This document shows, piece by piece, positions 1 through 11,912 of a stretch of DNA of 64,000 nucleotides. The notes beneath the pieces are model-generated. The model saw only the letters and a program-made list of their open reading frames with translations. It was not told where the DNA came from and ran no database searches. Each line of letters opens with the position of its first letter. The first letter of the stretch is position 1. A program made the position numbers and the translations under genes. This DNA comes from Phaseolus vulgaris (Eukaryota; Streptophyta; Magnoliopsida; Fabales; Fabaceae), in NCBI RefSeq assembly GCF_000499845.2, contig NC_023749.2, positions 43,334,177 to 43,398,176 on the forward strand. The letters are read 5' to 3'.

Positions 1-690
1 ACTTAGCATAAATTGGGGTATACTTAACATAAATTGGGCTTGTGCCAAGCCACCTTTTATGACAAGTGCTTCTAGGTTTAGGGTTTCTTTGACCTACTTT
101 CTAGAAGGCTTATCACAAATAACAGCCCTACCCCTCTATCTTGTTCTCCAAGACACTCTCTCCTACAAATAGAGTGCCTTGCCTCATGTATTTCATACAT
201 TGAATTTTGAATAGAAAAGAAAAGCTGTCAGAATGTTGAGTGAGTCTTTAGTGCTCTCTTTTTGTGGGTCTTATCTTGGGTGTTTGTGCACTTCAAGTGG
301 TGGCTCTTCACCACTCATCCTGGAGTCTCCCACCACTCCAAGTGGCGTGACCGCCATCATCATCCATAGCTTCCTCTATCTCTTCATCTCTTCCTTCCTT
401 GCGCCATTTCCATTCCTCTTATATTCTTGTGTTCTTATTTTCCTTTTTGGTTTTTCCATCTTGTTGCTTTCAATTATATGCTTTAATTTTGAACCTCATC
501 ATCATCACCATATAATTTCCTTTTCTCTTTGCTCTCTAGTAGTGAACCTTCACACTTACTTAACCACTTGGTTAAGTTCGTGTTCAGTGGGAACCTTCTT
601 TGGGTTCCTCACCATATTCTGCTTAAAACAAAAACTTATAAACAAAGTGCAACGCATAAAAATGTGCAATCCTAAAATCTACTCACAACA
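1..690 (+). repeat. Gypsy LTR (element D), 5' end cut by window
   Basis: This is the 3' portion of an LTR in forward orientation. It matches, in reverse, the LTRs at 9990-10864 and 15109-15857: shared blocks include the CTTCAAGTGGTGGCTCTTC box near 290, the AACCACTTGGTTAAGTTC box near 560 and the terminal ACTCACAACA ending at 690. The apparent 158-residue open frame at 233-709 follows the LTR alignment and is not a gene. It could be a solo LTR or a 3' LTR; the window edge prevents deciding. Confidence 0.75.
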
Positions 691-984
691 GAGTCTCCTT
701 AGCCTATAAATAAGAGACTCCTCTCTTGTACATTTTTTAGTTGAATGATATATGAAATTGTGTTTATGAAATTCTTAGCTCACATCTCCAAGTCTCTCTT
801 CTATAATGCTCATTTGCATTTTAGAAACACAAGGAAATTGACCAAACTTCTTCCTGGGCCCTTGCACCTAGTAAAATCACGCCCAAAACCATAAACCTAC
901 ATAGCCATTCGATGCTTCCTATAAAAATCTACAAGTCTTCCGCTTCTTTCCATGAATTCCATCTAACACTCAAGAAGAATTGCT
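691..984. other. LTR-like spacer, no gene
   Basis: The segment has a CCTATAAATAAGAGACTCC stretch near 700-720, a TATA-like box of the kind found in plant LTRs, and then sequence with no coding potential. Element D may have inserted into an older LTR here, but no second copy is present to prove it. Confidence 0.3.
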
Positions 985-1363
985 TAATGTGGATCAGAAA
1001 GAAGGAAGGTATACCCTATCTTCTCTTAAAAAAGTTTTATGCCTATGCCTATGGTGATGTCTTTGGTATGGTTCTTCATTATAATCATGATTATATCTAC
1101 TTTTAGACTCCTCATCATACTTAGGGCTTCTTCTAAGTCTAGGTTCTTTCAATCCCTTTGCCCTTATTTAGACTTATTAAGGAAAACATTTCTTTCATAT
1201 CTTTTCTTAATTCATTTCTAAAATCATCAAATTTTCTATCTATCTTTTCTATTTTATTTTCTAAATTTTCTTTTAGAAATCTAAGTTCCTCTCTCCACCC
1301 ATAGCCCTCTTCTTGTTCCCTATTACTTCCTTGAACACTAGATGCATGGTTATGGTCACCCAT
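985..1363 (-). pseudogene. gag: Gypsy gag N-terminus, frameshifted
   Basis: The frame opens with ATG at 1361-1363 and begins MGDHNHASSV. It continues into a charged coiled-coil-like stretch (KENLENKIEKIDRKFDDF). A one-base shift near 1150 moves the frame to KYDEESKSRYNHDY and a His/Arg-rich run (YQRHHHRHRHK), after which it stops. The order of helical N-terminus then basic His-rich stretch is like that before the capsid domain in plant gypsy Gag and resembles the Gag of element C at 22.8-22.5 kb. The capsid and zinc knuckle are absent. It is on the opposite strand to the flanking LTR, so it belongs to a different element. Confidence 0.55.
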
Positions 1364-3230
1364 TTTGAAATTAAAAAGAATTGGTTTTCATAAAAAAAAT
1401 GGGTGATAAAATTATTTTCACAAATAGGTTTTAGATTTGGTGAAGTTCCAATCAAGGTCAACAAGTTAAAATTTCTCCAAGTTCACTCCCATGGAAGAGT
1501 GGTGAGTCACTTAGGACTACTTAAATACCAAGTTTTTCCTTAGCTAGAGCTTAGCTCAGATAATCTTAACAAATTTCTCTCCAAAGAAACTTCAAAACAA
1601 TTTTATTTCCTAAATGTGGTGGGTGCAAGGTGTCCTAGTGATAAAAAGAAGATCAACTACAAATGGAGAGAAATCACCTAAGTATCACTGAGACTTTAAA
1701 GAATAAAAGAAAGCAAGAAGTTAAACAAGAATGAATTAAAGAAAAACAAAAAAGGAGAAAGTAAACTAGACGTGTCCTATGTAAAAGTGCAAGTGACATT
1801 TTAAGCCATTTGACACACTTTCACCTACTAATTATCATATATGACTATTACAATGTTTTTTAATGAGATTTCTTTGGAATCATTTTTGCAACCAACTAAT
1901 GTAAGTAAAATAAGCAAAGAAAATAAGCTTGAACACAAAGGTTCCGTGACACAATGCTATTATTATTACAGTTTTTAATGAGTTTCTTTATTTTTTTCAA
2001 GTTGTCAATTCTTCCTTCACTTTGTATGGTCTTGATTCTCAATCTTCAATTGCTTCCCTTTCCAATTTTATGCACTTTAACAAGGAATCATCAAATAGAT
2101 ATTAACTTTCACAACTTCTAAACCACAATTCCAAACAAGATGAAATTTACCTTAGGAGGCCAATAATTAGAAATCAAGAAAAGCTCAATTAAAATTGTTA
2201 AAATATTCCAGATCAATACGTGTTTTACACAAAAAATGATAAATCCACCAACAATGCTTCTCGCTGGCAGCTATGAACTTCGCTTAGCCTTTTGAATCTG
2301 AGTTCTTGTCCTTTCCAGATTTACATCTCTTTTTTTAGTTCGAATTACAAAATTTTAGGACAATTTTCCTCACACATATATGAACATAGCATAAAATTTT
2401 CAAATAAAAAAACTCAACATATGAATTGATATAATTGTTTCCAGCCAACTCAGAATTCCCATAAAAATGCAGATTTGAAGAAACCTAAGGAATTGAAATA
2501 AATGAATTGAAACTTCAAGAAATTATGGAAACCTAACCCTAATGAACTTGTTAATGATCTACTAACAAGATAAGAGACTCAAAATTTCAGAAAAAGAAAA
2601 ACACACAAAAGACACAATATGCGGTTTAAAAAAAAACAAGAAACTAAAATTGAATCAAAATACTACTTGAATTTTTTGACATAAATGGAAATAACTTGAC
2701 TTATAACAACATGTAATATGGATTAAAAACTGAAAATAAAATATCATAAACTGAATTTACCGAATAAAATTGAAAGAACACTAAATTTTTTGAAAAGAAC
2801 ACAAGCAAACACAAATAGAATTCCTACTACACAAGAATGGATGGTTCAAGAAGTAGGATTAAGCATTTTGAACATATTAAACCAAACAAAACAACCCTTT
2901 CTATTATCTCTAACACACTCTCACAGGCGGCTTCAAAGCTAAGAGTGAGTTTAATCCATTTATTTCTTTGACTCTTTGAGGATATATTTGAGTTATTCTA
3001 TTCAATCAGCGGTTTTTGTAGGTTTTCTTCAATGGATTTCAAACACTGAAAAGGGTCCAGTATGAGGTGGATATTTGTTTTGCAGCCTGTAGGTTAAATG
3101 GAAAGCAATAGGGGTTTCTAGGGCTTCAACTTCAATTAGAGATAGACTCAAGTTCATCTTTTTGACGTTTTCAGCGGAGAAGATAGGTTGCTCCGCCAAG
3201 AATTAACCATTTGAGACAATTTCTTCTCTT
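1364..3230. other. Non-coding, probable retroelement leader
   Basis: This A-rich stretch has no usable frame. Its composition and A-rich small direct repeats resemble the untranslated leader of element C (22.9-24.1 kb), so it is probably the leader of the gag fragment at 985-1363. No primer site or LTR end was recognised. Confidence 0.35.
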
Positions 3231-3240
3231 CGCAAATTGG

Positions 3241-3960
3241 TCAAATTAAAAAATACTTGATAAACCCCTGATGATCAAGAACTTTATTGATAAGGGTTGA
3301 ATAGAAAATATTGTCCATTTGCTTCCCTATGTTTCTTAGCGTCGTAAGAAGATTTTGGAATAAAAGGTGAGGAAGGTTAAATGAAATACCTGAGATAAGA
3401 TGGTAGATTACAAATCTGCCATAATCAGAAACTTGGTCTTTTGATCCATCCCTTGGAAACATACATTTTAGGCATATGTGGTGCCATATTTTTCCCATAT
3501 CAAATAACTTGTCATAGAGCGTTTCTTTGCCTTTTAGGTCTTCTGAGAAAAGGTCATCATAAAGCTTGCATTCTACAATTCTAGTGCCAGTATAAATCTT
3601 TTTCCAACCAGGAAAGTAGTAGTTTGGTACCCTCTCACACTAGATAGCAAAAAAAAAAAAACTTTCTTATTTAAAGTTATACCTCTTTTCCTAGTACAGA
3701 AGAGATAATGGCTCTATTTTCGTTTATTTTGGCGTTCTTCCATAGCATCCTTACCATCTCAGGGTAGATGACTTGAGGTTGAAGGAAGTAGCCTTGAATT
3801 CCACATCTCTCCATATCAATGTTGATCTCAATCCCATGTTAACCTAAGTCCTGGAGTGCACATTGGCTTTCTACCCGGAGAGTGGCGTCTGATGATGTTT
3901 ACCCATTGAGTTTTGATGAGACAAGGATTTGAACACCATTCTTATTGGAAGGGTTTTAGG
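3241..3960 (-). pseudogene. Plant putative-transposon-domain protein, broken
   Basis: Reading leftward from about 3960, the frame gives GIQGYFLQPQVIYPEMVRML, then an AKINENRAIISSVLGKEV-like stretch, an A11 tract (3650-3660) that breaks the frame, then WKKIYTGTRIVECKLY and finally KDQVSDYGRFVIYHLISG and NLPHLLFQNLL in the 85-residue open piece at 3241-3498. This segment order resembles the plant domain annotated as putative plant transposon protein, common in legume intergenic repeats; the assignment is from memory. A related but more intact gene lies in the env position of copia element G (26,983-28,170). At least two stops and one frameshift make it a pseudogene. It lies 1.4 kb downstream, on the same strand, of the copia LTR/primer site at 5.38 kb and could be that element's third ORF. 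Confidence 0.55.
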
Positions 3961-5375
3961 GGTTTTAGCGCAAAGAAGAAGAGAAAGAAAGCTTTGGTGA
4001 AGCAAAAAAATGAGTTTGCATTTACTTGAAGGATATTTTGAAAGGTAAAAGGTAACTTTTTGATTTCATAGAGATTTACTAAACTACACATCTTTCACTC
4101 GCTGGAATACAAAACAAAAAGAGATGATTATCAGGGCAGAGAAAGGAATTTCTTCAAAACATGCTTTTACAGAGCCACACATACATGGAATCGTAATGAA
4201 GGGTTAAATAAAGGATATATGTGATATGTAGTGATCGTCTACTTGTTTAGAGAGCATATAAAACTAGATTGAATATCTAATACTTGAAAGATTGTTTGAG
4301 AGAGGAAAACAAAAATGCACCATTTGATGATAATAGTGCATAGTCTAATACTCATAAGATCATCTGTTGTGACTAGATCATCTAAAACTTTCTTATGTCC
4401 TTTAATTATTTTTAGGCACATAATGCACACATCAAGCCTTTGTATTATTAATAAATCATAAATACTTATCTCATGGATGTTGTGACAAAACTTCTGTATG
4501 TCAGAGCTTTATCGAGAGTGAATGAGCAGTTTGTTCTGAACAAGTTCCAACATTCTTTCCAGTTTTGGTTGGCATTTCCTTTATCATTATCTTTTTTGTC
4601 TTCCTTATTTTAAAGTGTCGTAATTTCCTGAATTTGTGGTTTGTCGTAATTTATTCTATCAATGTTCATAGATCCTTACATAATACAATTATATTGTTTT
4701 GAGTAAGAAAAGGTATATTTGGTGTTTTATCTTTTTGTAAATAGATTTAGTTCTACTGTAGAGTCTAACAGAGTTTCTGAAATAAGGTTCTAGACTACAT
4801 GTTGATTGATCAAAGGCTTTTGTTCTGAGTACCTTTAGTTTAGATGCAGTTTTTTTTGTATTTTATTATATCTTATTTAGGTAAGCTTTCTTACGAGATT
4901 GTAGGATAGAGATATTTACCTTATTTGTAAATGTTCTAAAGGCATTATTATATGTCTTCATTTTCAGTGTTGAGTTATACCTTGGATAAATCTTTGTGTT
5001 GATGTGTGGAGTCCTTTTTGTGTCACTGACGGGCCTTGCTAGTGATTCCAATATGTCTTTAGCACTTGTCAAGGTTAGTACTCTAAAAGCATCTTCTTCA
5101 GATTAATCTCATAACAAAAGATATTTGGATTTGATGTTTAGTTGGTATAGCCTCTTCTATTGATTATTCCAGGAAGTAAAGATGATATACCTTTGTTGAT
5201 CATTGCCATCAAGCCTACGTAAGTGTAATAAAAGAAGGAGCTTATCCTTATTTTCTATATGCCATACTTTTCTCTATTGAAGAAAGGTGGTATGTTAATC
5301 GTTTGACATAGTGATTTCATTGAGTTCGTCCTTTGATCATTGTCTCGAGTTCTGTAAGGAACTAACCTCTGAGGT
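3961..5375. other. No recognisable gene
   Basis: Short open frames on the minus strand (4239-4430 and 4866-5072) have no recognisable motifs. The stretch lies between a copia-like primer site at 5376-5391 and the transposon-domain pseudogene, and is probably decayed internal sequence of the same minus-strand element. Confidence 0.35.
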
Positions 5376-5391
5376 TAGCTCTAATACCAAT
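5376..5391 (-). other. Copia primer-binding site
   Basis: On the minus strand the bases read TTGGTATTAGAGCTAAC, matching the 3' end of plant initiator tRNA-Met (TGGTATCAGAGC) with one substitution. It directly follows the end of the LTR to its right, which fixes the element as minus-strand. The palindrome CTAACCTCTGAGGTTAG lies just inside it. Confidence 0.65.
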
Positions 5392-5589
5392 TATATAGGT
5401 ACAATTGACTCCAAAAGGGAGGCTTGAATGGAACTTGAACTCAATTCACCTTTTTATCAACACGATGAAATGCATATTATAAAAGATAAGGGAGGATAGA
5501 GAAAAGTATGCAAAAGGATTTATTGGTTCACCCCAAACACTAGGGCTACGTCTAGTCCCTTTAAGTTCCCCGTTTAAGAGCCTTAAGTA

Positions 5590-5775
5590 TTATACATCTC
5601 TCCAGGTAACAAGTATTCTCCACCTCTCCAGGTACATAAGCTACACCTCTTCAGGTACACAAGCTACACCTTTCCAGGTACACAAGTATTCCATACCTCT
5701 TCACGTACACTAGTACTCTCCACGTCTCAAGGTACACAACTATTCTCCTTACCTCCACATACACAAGTATTAAAC
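5590..5775. repeat. Short tandem repeat array in LTR
   Basis: About seven degenerate units of roughly 20-25 bp with consensus CACCTCTCCAGGTACACAAG, with occasional TATTCTC between units. The array lies in the transcribed part of the LTR. Confidence 0.8.
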
Positions 5776-5860
5776 AACTCTCTTGGCAACAAATCTTAAT
5801 CTTCCTCTAAGACTAAGACCTCTCAACAAGTGTGAAAACACTCTCGACAAGAGTAAAAAT

Positions 5861-5925
5861 AGTGAAAGCTCATAGGGAAATCTTCACACGGTGAAAGCTC
5901 ACAGGGAAATCTTCACACAGTGAAA
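5861..5925. repeat. Tandem duplication, about 31 bp
   Basis: Two adjacent near-identical units containing GTGAAAGCTCACAGGGAAAT followed by CTTCACAC, with a partial third copy (GTGAAAGATTT) after them. Confidence 0.8.
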
Positions 5926-6600
5926 GATTTACAATACAAGGCGCACTCCCCAAACTATGAGTTCTCTAAATAGCAGATGTGAAATATTCTCTTAGAAAAC
6001 TAATATAGTAAAAACTAAATTGTTTGTAATGATCTTTGAATGCTTGTATGCTTTGTTGTTTTGTTCTTCATCTTTAAGGTCTTTATATAGTGTTTCAGAT
6101 GACCATTGAAACTTTGCGTTGATCTCTTTTTTGATATAGCAGATAAAAGCTGGATAAGGAAATCTTTTCTCTTGATTGATTCTTTTACGTGTTGGAGTTC
6201 AATTGTATTTGAAATGTTTCTTCTTTTAGTCCCAATGTGAACATTGATTCATTTAAGTTGTAATCTTTGGGTATCCTTCCTTTGTGTGCATTGTTCATCA
6301 TCTTCATTACGTTAGACATTGAATATGACAACTATTGCTTTGATTATATTCTATCCGCCTTTGAGCATGTGAAACAATTTGAATTATTTCCATTATGATC
6401 TTTTGATGTGAACGTTAAACCTTTAAAGCTTTGTGACTTGAATCTTCAATAATATCTTTGTTACAGATTCTTTCATTGAAATTATTTTGGATGTTAAGTA
6501 TGGAAATATTTCCTTTGTTTGTTGCATCACAGGTTTTCCCAAAATCTTTCACTTTTGGGAATATTGATATGATTTATTTGATGTTCCTGCAATCTTGTTC

Positions 6601-8190
6601 TCCATAGCGTAAATTACGCTCTTCACTTGGTCACATACTCATTCTTCGTACATATTCTTAAAACAATTGTTCTCGAATGTTGTACTGACTCTTCATAATG
6701 ATAAACACTGAAATAGGAAAGTTTTGGCTTATGTCTTTACTACTCATTTTAATTTGTTCTCTTCTCAATTTAATTTCTTCTGAGATTCTCTTGTTCTTGT
6801 CATGTAAAGTATCTTGAATGTCATCAATGACATCCACGAATCTCGTTTTGTAATAACTTCATTTTCTCGTTGGACGTTTGATAAGGAAACTTGTCGTTGT
6901 TCTCCTCTTTTCTCGTCTTGATGGTTCCAGAAATTGTTTTAGGAAACCTTTATGATTATTAGTTATTTAATATATTCAAATTATTAGAGCAAATATATCA
7001 CTGAATAACAGTTCCTTAAATGGTGGAAATTGAAAATAATCAGTGAAAACTCAAAATAAACGGTGGAAACTCAAAATAAGCAGTAAAAACACAAAATTAA
7101 TAGTGGAAAATTACAAAACAATGAAGAACTCATGAAGGAAATATAATAACATCGTTTGGCCATACCAAGAACTCAAGAACAAAAACAAAACAAAAATGAG
7201 ATTAAGACTTATTTGAACGTGTAGCCATGTTGTGATCCACCTGATGAAATTCGTTCTTCAGTTTTGGAGGATTTAATGGAAGCCAATGGAAGACTTGAGG
7301 AATTAAAGGAGAAAGCATCGGTTGGTCGTGGAGGAGAAGGTGATTGGCGTGAAGATTCTAGGTGCAAAGGCCATGGAAGATGTTAGACTAACTTCCTTAA
7401 GTTTCTATAATGCAAGAGAACATCTTAGAAAATAGAGACTTTGAGAGAAATGTGGTGAGAATTTCATAAACATAAATTCAATATTATTCAAGTCTAAAGT
7501 TTTACAAGGCAAACACATTTATTTATAGTGCTAAAAGTCTTTTAAGATGACTATTCAAGTTCTAAAATACTATTCATTCATAACATGCCATGTGGCAATC
7601 CTAAGTTCAAGATACTTTCCATTCATGCATTGACACATGGCAATAAATGATTGGAGAGCTCTTGAGTGAGGCGGCTAATAATTCTTTAAAGAAGCTTGGA
7701 GAGTCTTTCTTGTAAGGAGGAGGCAACTAGTGAATTCCTTGTTGGAGAGAAATGGGCTTCTCTCTAAGAAAATACTATTTACAAATTTATACAAGAGTAA
7801 AGCAAATATTTTCTTCTGTATATTTTTAAGGTTGATCCTCTGCTCTTAGTTAAGAAAGATGGTGGCTTTAGAGAGGATGGTCTTCCATCGTTGTCCCCTT
7901 TCAAATTTTCAACTCAGTCCACCAAGTTCAAATATCTATCTGACAAAAAATAGAAAACATTAGAAGAACACAAATGAAGAAAATAAAAATAAACAAAAGG
8001 ATGGTGGAAAAGGAATGGTTATTTTTTTTTTTACTTTAAAATTTCCTTTGACAAATAAAATAAGAAGAAAGAGTGGAAGAATAATTACCTCTCTCAAATG
8101 TAGATTTCATGAAACAAAGAGGTTTGGAGGATGAAGGAACAACTTGTTTATTTTTTTTCCCCTTTTCTCTCTCTCACTATCTATTATTGT
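6601..8190. other. No recognisable gene
   Basis: A-rich non-coding sequence. From about 7380 to 7790 it has the texture of an LTR (TTTATTTATAGTGCTAAAAG near 7520 and short direct repeats), but no partner copy or termini were found. A short plus-strand open stretch near 7240-7390 has no recognisable motif. Confidence 0.3.
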
Positions 8191-8199
8191 TTTCAATTT

Positions 8200-8644
8200 T
8201 ATTTCATCCAGTCTTACTTGTTGAGGTGTAAAAGGACACAAAATAAACTTATAACCTTGAAAAGAAAATGTGATTTTACTTGTATGAGCCTCATGATAAG
8301 AATTATGATCAAACTGCTAGGGTCTCCCAAGAATAATGTGACATGTGTACATTGTAACTATATCCTTTATATTTTCATATGGCTATAGACACACTTAGTT
8401 GGTTTTTCACTACCACTCCATCCTCTTGACTTATCCAATCTAGTTTATAAGGTTGAGGATGTGGAATTGTTATCAAGGATAACTTATTCACCAACCTTGA
8501 ACTACAATAATTACAACAAGACCCACTATCCAAAATTATATAACAAATGTTATCTAAATATTTACATCTTGTGTAGAATAGATTTTCTTGTTGTGATTGT
8601 TCTAGTTCAGCAATACGACTTTGTAAAACTCGTTGAACTACCAA
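8200..8644 (-). pseudogene. pol: Gypsy aspartic protease relic
   Basis: The open frame at 8375-8644 contains the retropepsin-type active site ILDSGSCCNYCSS preceded by ENLFYTRCKY, the usual entry to the protease of this gypsy type (compare ENIFHTRCL in element A at 13.4 kb). After a stop at about 8375 the sequence resumes as CHIILGRP and ITFSFQGYKFILCP, the end of the protease and the linker to RT. Stops at 8375 and in the linker disable it. No gag, RT or integrase is adjacent. Confidence 0.75.
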
Positions 8645-8664
8645 TAATTCACCTTGTTGACCTA

Positions 8665-9845
8665 ATTCGGCAAGTGTACCGAGTCAGAAGTAATAATTTA
8701 TCTTAAAAGACAAATATCGAATCCATGAGGAACAATTCTCTTAATTTTTAATGTGTAAAAATCACTAGATGTTGAAATATGTGCAATGAATTGATTCAAG
8801 AGATATGAACCTTATTTGAATAAAATGTGCTTGTAAGTTAAATAAAAAAACAAAATAAATTATTATGAGAATTTGATTGATAGAATTGGGATTGAAATCA
8901 ATCTTCTCACTCATCTATATTTTAGTCAATAAAATTATACAACATTCTTACTTATTTCATATTGATGCAACAAAAAGAGTCATCACATTGATTCCTCAAA
9001 TATGAAATTATTAAAATCATCTCCAAAACATTGATGCCTCAACTATTTAGCAAAAGTTCTTATCATTAAGAAAAGATGTTATAAAGCATTTTATATATTA
9101 TAATATATTCCTAGTACTTAAACACGCCAACACTTACCATTTTTTTTTCAATTATAATAATCAACACCAACCATTCTCATTTCCTTAATTTATATTGCAC
9201 CTATGTTCCCCTTCTTTAAGTATGCTAGAAGGTAGGAAGATATAATATTTAAGGTTCAGGGTGCAATGAAAAATTCTTGGCTTAAAAGGGTTATCACAAA
9301 AAAGTTATTTTTCAATTTGAACAAAGGTTGACTATTTAGCTCTGAGTTTTCCAATTTGAACTTTACACAAAAACCCCTTAATCGTTTCCATGTTCTTCTA
9401 TAATGCAACACAAAATAAAAAATTAGACAACAACAACTGTCAATTCATAAATGAAACTCTCAAACTGTTTAAAATTCACAAACTCACTTGGTTTAATTAG
9501 TCTAATTCCTTACTTGCTTGCCATTCACGGTTCGAACTACTCATCCTGTTCAATTTTCTTACATGAAATCCCAACTAATTTTGGATATGGATTAAACACA
9601 TTTTCTTTTTCAACCATTGTCCAGCTCACTACACTGTTCGAATTCTTAAACACAAGGTTTAATTTATAATTCCCTATAAATTAGGACATACTACAAATTA
9701 AGACATGTTATTCCATATCTCAAAATAGAACTACCAAATAAGAAAAACTAGCAGAATAAGAAAAATAAAAGAACTAGAAAAATAAAAAAAGGGAAACTAA
9801 GAAAAATAAAACTTAGAATGACAAAATCTTTTCATCTTTTAATCA
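8665..9845. repeat. A-rich dispersed repeat, class uncertain
   Basis: It begins CGGCAAGTGTACCGAGTC followed by TCTTAAAAGACAAATATCG, a start I associate with dispersed repeats in plants (from memory). It abuts the truncated protease and has no coding frame. The right end is uncertain. Confidence 0.35.
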
Positions 9846-9850
9846 ATATT

Positions 9851-9976
9851 CTTTGAGCAGCTCATCCAGCTATGTGTTAAATCATCATCTGCAGTTATAT
9901 TAAAATAGTTATAAGCGTGATCTCCACCTGCGCCTAGGAAAAGAATACCTATCCCCAGGTCATGCAACATACAATC
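9851..9976 (-). other. Short open stretch, unknown
   Basis: Minus-strand frame reading LGIGILFLGAGGDHAYNYFN then ITADDDLTHSWMSCSKNID and a stop. It abuts the LTR of element A. The composition looks coding, but I do not recognise the family. It may be an exon end of a lost host gene or chance. Confidence 0.2.
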
Positions 9977-9989
9977 CAAACTATTATGG

Positions 9990-10864
9990 TGATGTGAGTT
10001 GATTTTTAAGATTGTACATTTTAATTGGTTGCTCTTGTTTATGATTTTTGATTTAGCAATTTAAAGTGAGAAACCTGAGAAGATTCCCACTGGACATGAA
10101 CTTAACCAAGTGGTTAAGAAAGTGTGAAGGTTCAGTTCAGAAGGGCAAAGATAAAAATACAATAATATGGTGTGGATGATGCAAGGGTGGAAATTAAAGA
10201 GCATAAAATGAAGCAAGGAATGAAGAAGAAGACTGAATGGAAAAAGACACAAACAAGAACATAATGAAGAAAGTAAAAGGCAAAATGGAAAGGAATGGAA
10301 AAGACGGGATGAAGAAAGCTTATGGAGATTGGGAAAGATGAACACGTTACTTGGAGGATGGGAAACTCCAAGATAAGTGAGGAAGAGCCGCCACTTGAAA
10401 TGCTCACACACTCAAGATAAGACCCCAATTCATTTAGGAGACAAAGCTCACTAATCACTCAAGCATAGTTTCTTTACTATATTCAAAATCAAGTTCAAAT
10501 ACATGAGGCTAGGCACCCTATTTATAGGAATGGGTGCCTTGGTGGGCAAGGTGGGGGAGGGGTAAAAAAGGGATATGAGAGGGGCGACCTAGGTCAATGC
10601 CGCCCCTTAGTCTTAGCTTCTAGAAGCTAGGGCTACCTTCTAACCCTAATGGGCTAGGCACAAGCTAAAATGATAAATACACCCATCCTATTATGCTAAA
10701 TGGACCCTACTCTACTGAATTTAAAAACAAAGAGACTAGATGGTGCTTAACTCCCATGGCTTGGGCTCTACTCCTGGTGATCCTATGAGGAATGATGGGC
10801 TTTGAAGCACTAGCTAGTGGTGGGTCCTGACCTAGCCCAAGATCCTGTGTCATGATCCAGGTCA
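9990..10864 (-). repeat. Gypsy A 3' LTR
   Basis: On the minus strand it runs from TGACCTGGATC (preceded by a purine-rich CCAGAAGGA) to ATCAACTCACATCA, the TG...CA form. It matches the LTRs at 1-690 and 15109-15857 and, more weakly, those of element C, and its 875 bp fits the 888 bp of C. The two minus-strand open frames inside it (10,061-10,458) are not genes. Confidence 0.8.
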
Positions 10865-10883
10865 TCCTTCTGGAGGTTTGGGC

Positions 10884-11912
10884 TTAGTTAGGGGATGCTC
10901 TATCTCCTAGGTTTTCATCATGCTCTCCGAGTGGGAGAGAATTCGTCCACGAATTTGCAACACCTGTAGAGAAAGGAGTTAGATCACTAACATTAAAAGA
11001 ATGACTCCCTAGATACATGTTAGGTAAATCTAACTCATAAGCATTGTCATTGATCCTTTTGATGATTGGGAAAGGACCATCACTATGTGGTAGGAGTTTG
11101 GATTTCCTTTGAGTAGGAAAGCGATCCTTCCTCAAGTGAAGCCAAACCCAATCCCCGGGTTCAAAGATCAATGCCTTGCGCCCCTTATTGGCGTGTTGCG
11201 CATACTTGCCTACCTTCCTTTCAATTTGGCATTTGATGTGTTGGTGCAAGTTAAACGATGCTTTTTCAATACCATCCTTGCACAACACCTCATCAAGTAT
11301 AGGAATAGGAAGTAGGTCAAGGGGTGTGAGGGGATTAAACCCATACACAACCTCAAAAGGGGTGTGAGAAGTAGTAGAGTTAACTACTCGATTATAAGTA
11401 AACTCAATATGAGGAAGTAAATTTTCCCACACCCTTGGGTTCCCAAAAATAAGGCATCTCAATATTTGGGGCAAAATTCTATTGACCATTTTTGTCTAGC
11501 CATCAGTTTTGGGATGACAAGTAGTAGAAAACAAAATTTTAGTGTCAAGTTTTCCCCATAATGTCTTCCAGAAGTGACTCAAGAACTTAGAGTCTCTGTC
11601 AGATACAATACTTCTAGGAAGCCCATGCAATCTAACAACTTCCTTAAAGAAGAGATTTGCAATATAACAAGCATCATCTACTTTGTGGTATGGAATAAAA
11701 TGGGCCATTTTAGAAAAGTGATCTACTACCACAAAGATAGAATCCATACCCTTAAATGTCTTGGGATGACCTAAAATGAAATCCATAGAGATGTCTACCC
11801 AAGGCATGACCGGGATGGGAAGAGGTGTATATAAACCATGGGGTTGCACCTTAGACTTAGCCTTCCCACATGTTATGCACTTAACACATAAGCTATGTAC
11901 AGATTTGCGCAT
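10884..11912 (-). pseudogene. pol: Gypsy A integrase, one stop
   Basis: The frame from 11,912 gives the end of the zinc module ([13 protein letters not shown]), the catalytic core with DISMDFILG, a second Asp block [10 protein letters not shown] and a HPKTDG box, then an in-frame TAG near 11,497. It resumes in the same frame at 11,489 with NRILPQ, the ENLLPHIEFTYNRVVNSTT block and the GFNPLTPLDLLP motif typical of plant gypsy integrases. The C-terminal part has DWVWLHLRKDRFP. The GPF/Y-like position reads DGPFPIIKRI. No chromodomain was seen. The product would join cDNA to chromosomal DNA; the stop predicts inactivity. Confidence 0.85.

Larger units (their letters stand above)
5393..6600 (-). 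repeat. Copia LTR with internal tandem repeats
   Basis: On the minus strand the segment contains the block shared by the copia LTRs here (GACTAGACGTAGCCCTAG, then GGGGTGAACCAATAAATCC) and a TATA box (CTATATAAAG) near 6083-6093. The edge beside the primer site is clear; the outer edge near 6.6 kb is uncertain. No second copy is in the window. Confidence 0.55.

Noticed and set aside
233..709. 158-residue plus-strand open frame with hydrophobic stretches
   Set aside because: It lies wholly over an LTR that aligns in reverse with 9990-10864, where the frame is different. The hydrophobic look comes from T-rich sequence, not a membrane protein.
5590..5775. Regularly spaced repeats that might be CRISPR-like
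   Set aside because: Units are degenerate, nearly contiguous and inside a plant LTR; there are no unique spacers and the genome is eukaryotic.
10061..10458. Two overlapping minus-strand frames of 108-116 residues
   Set aside because: Both fall inside the LTR of gypsy A; no conserved domain and no support from homologous LTRs.
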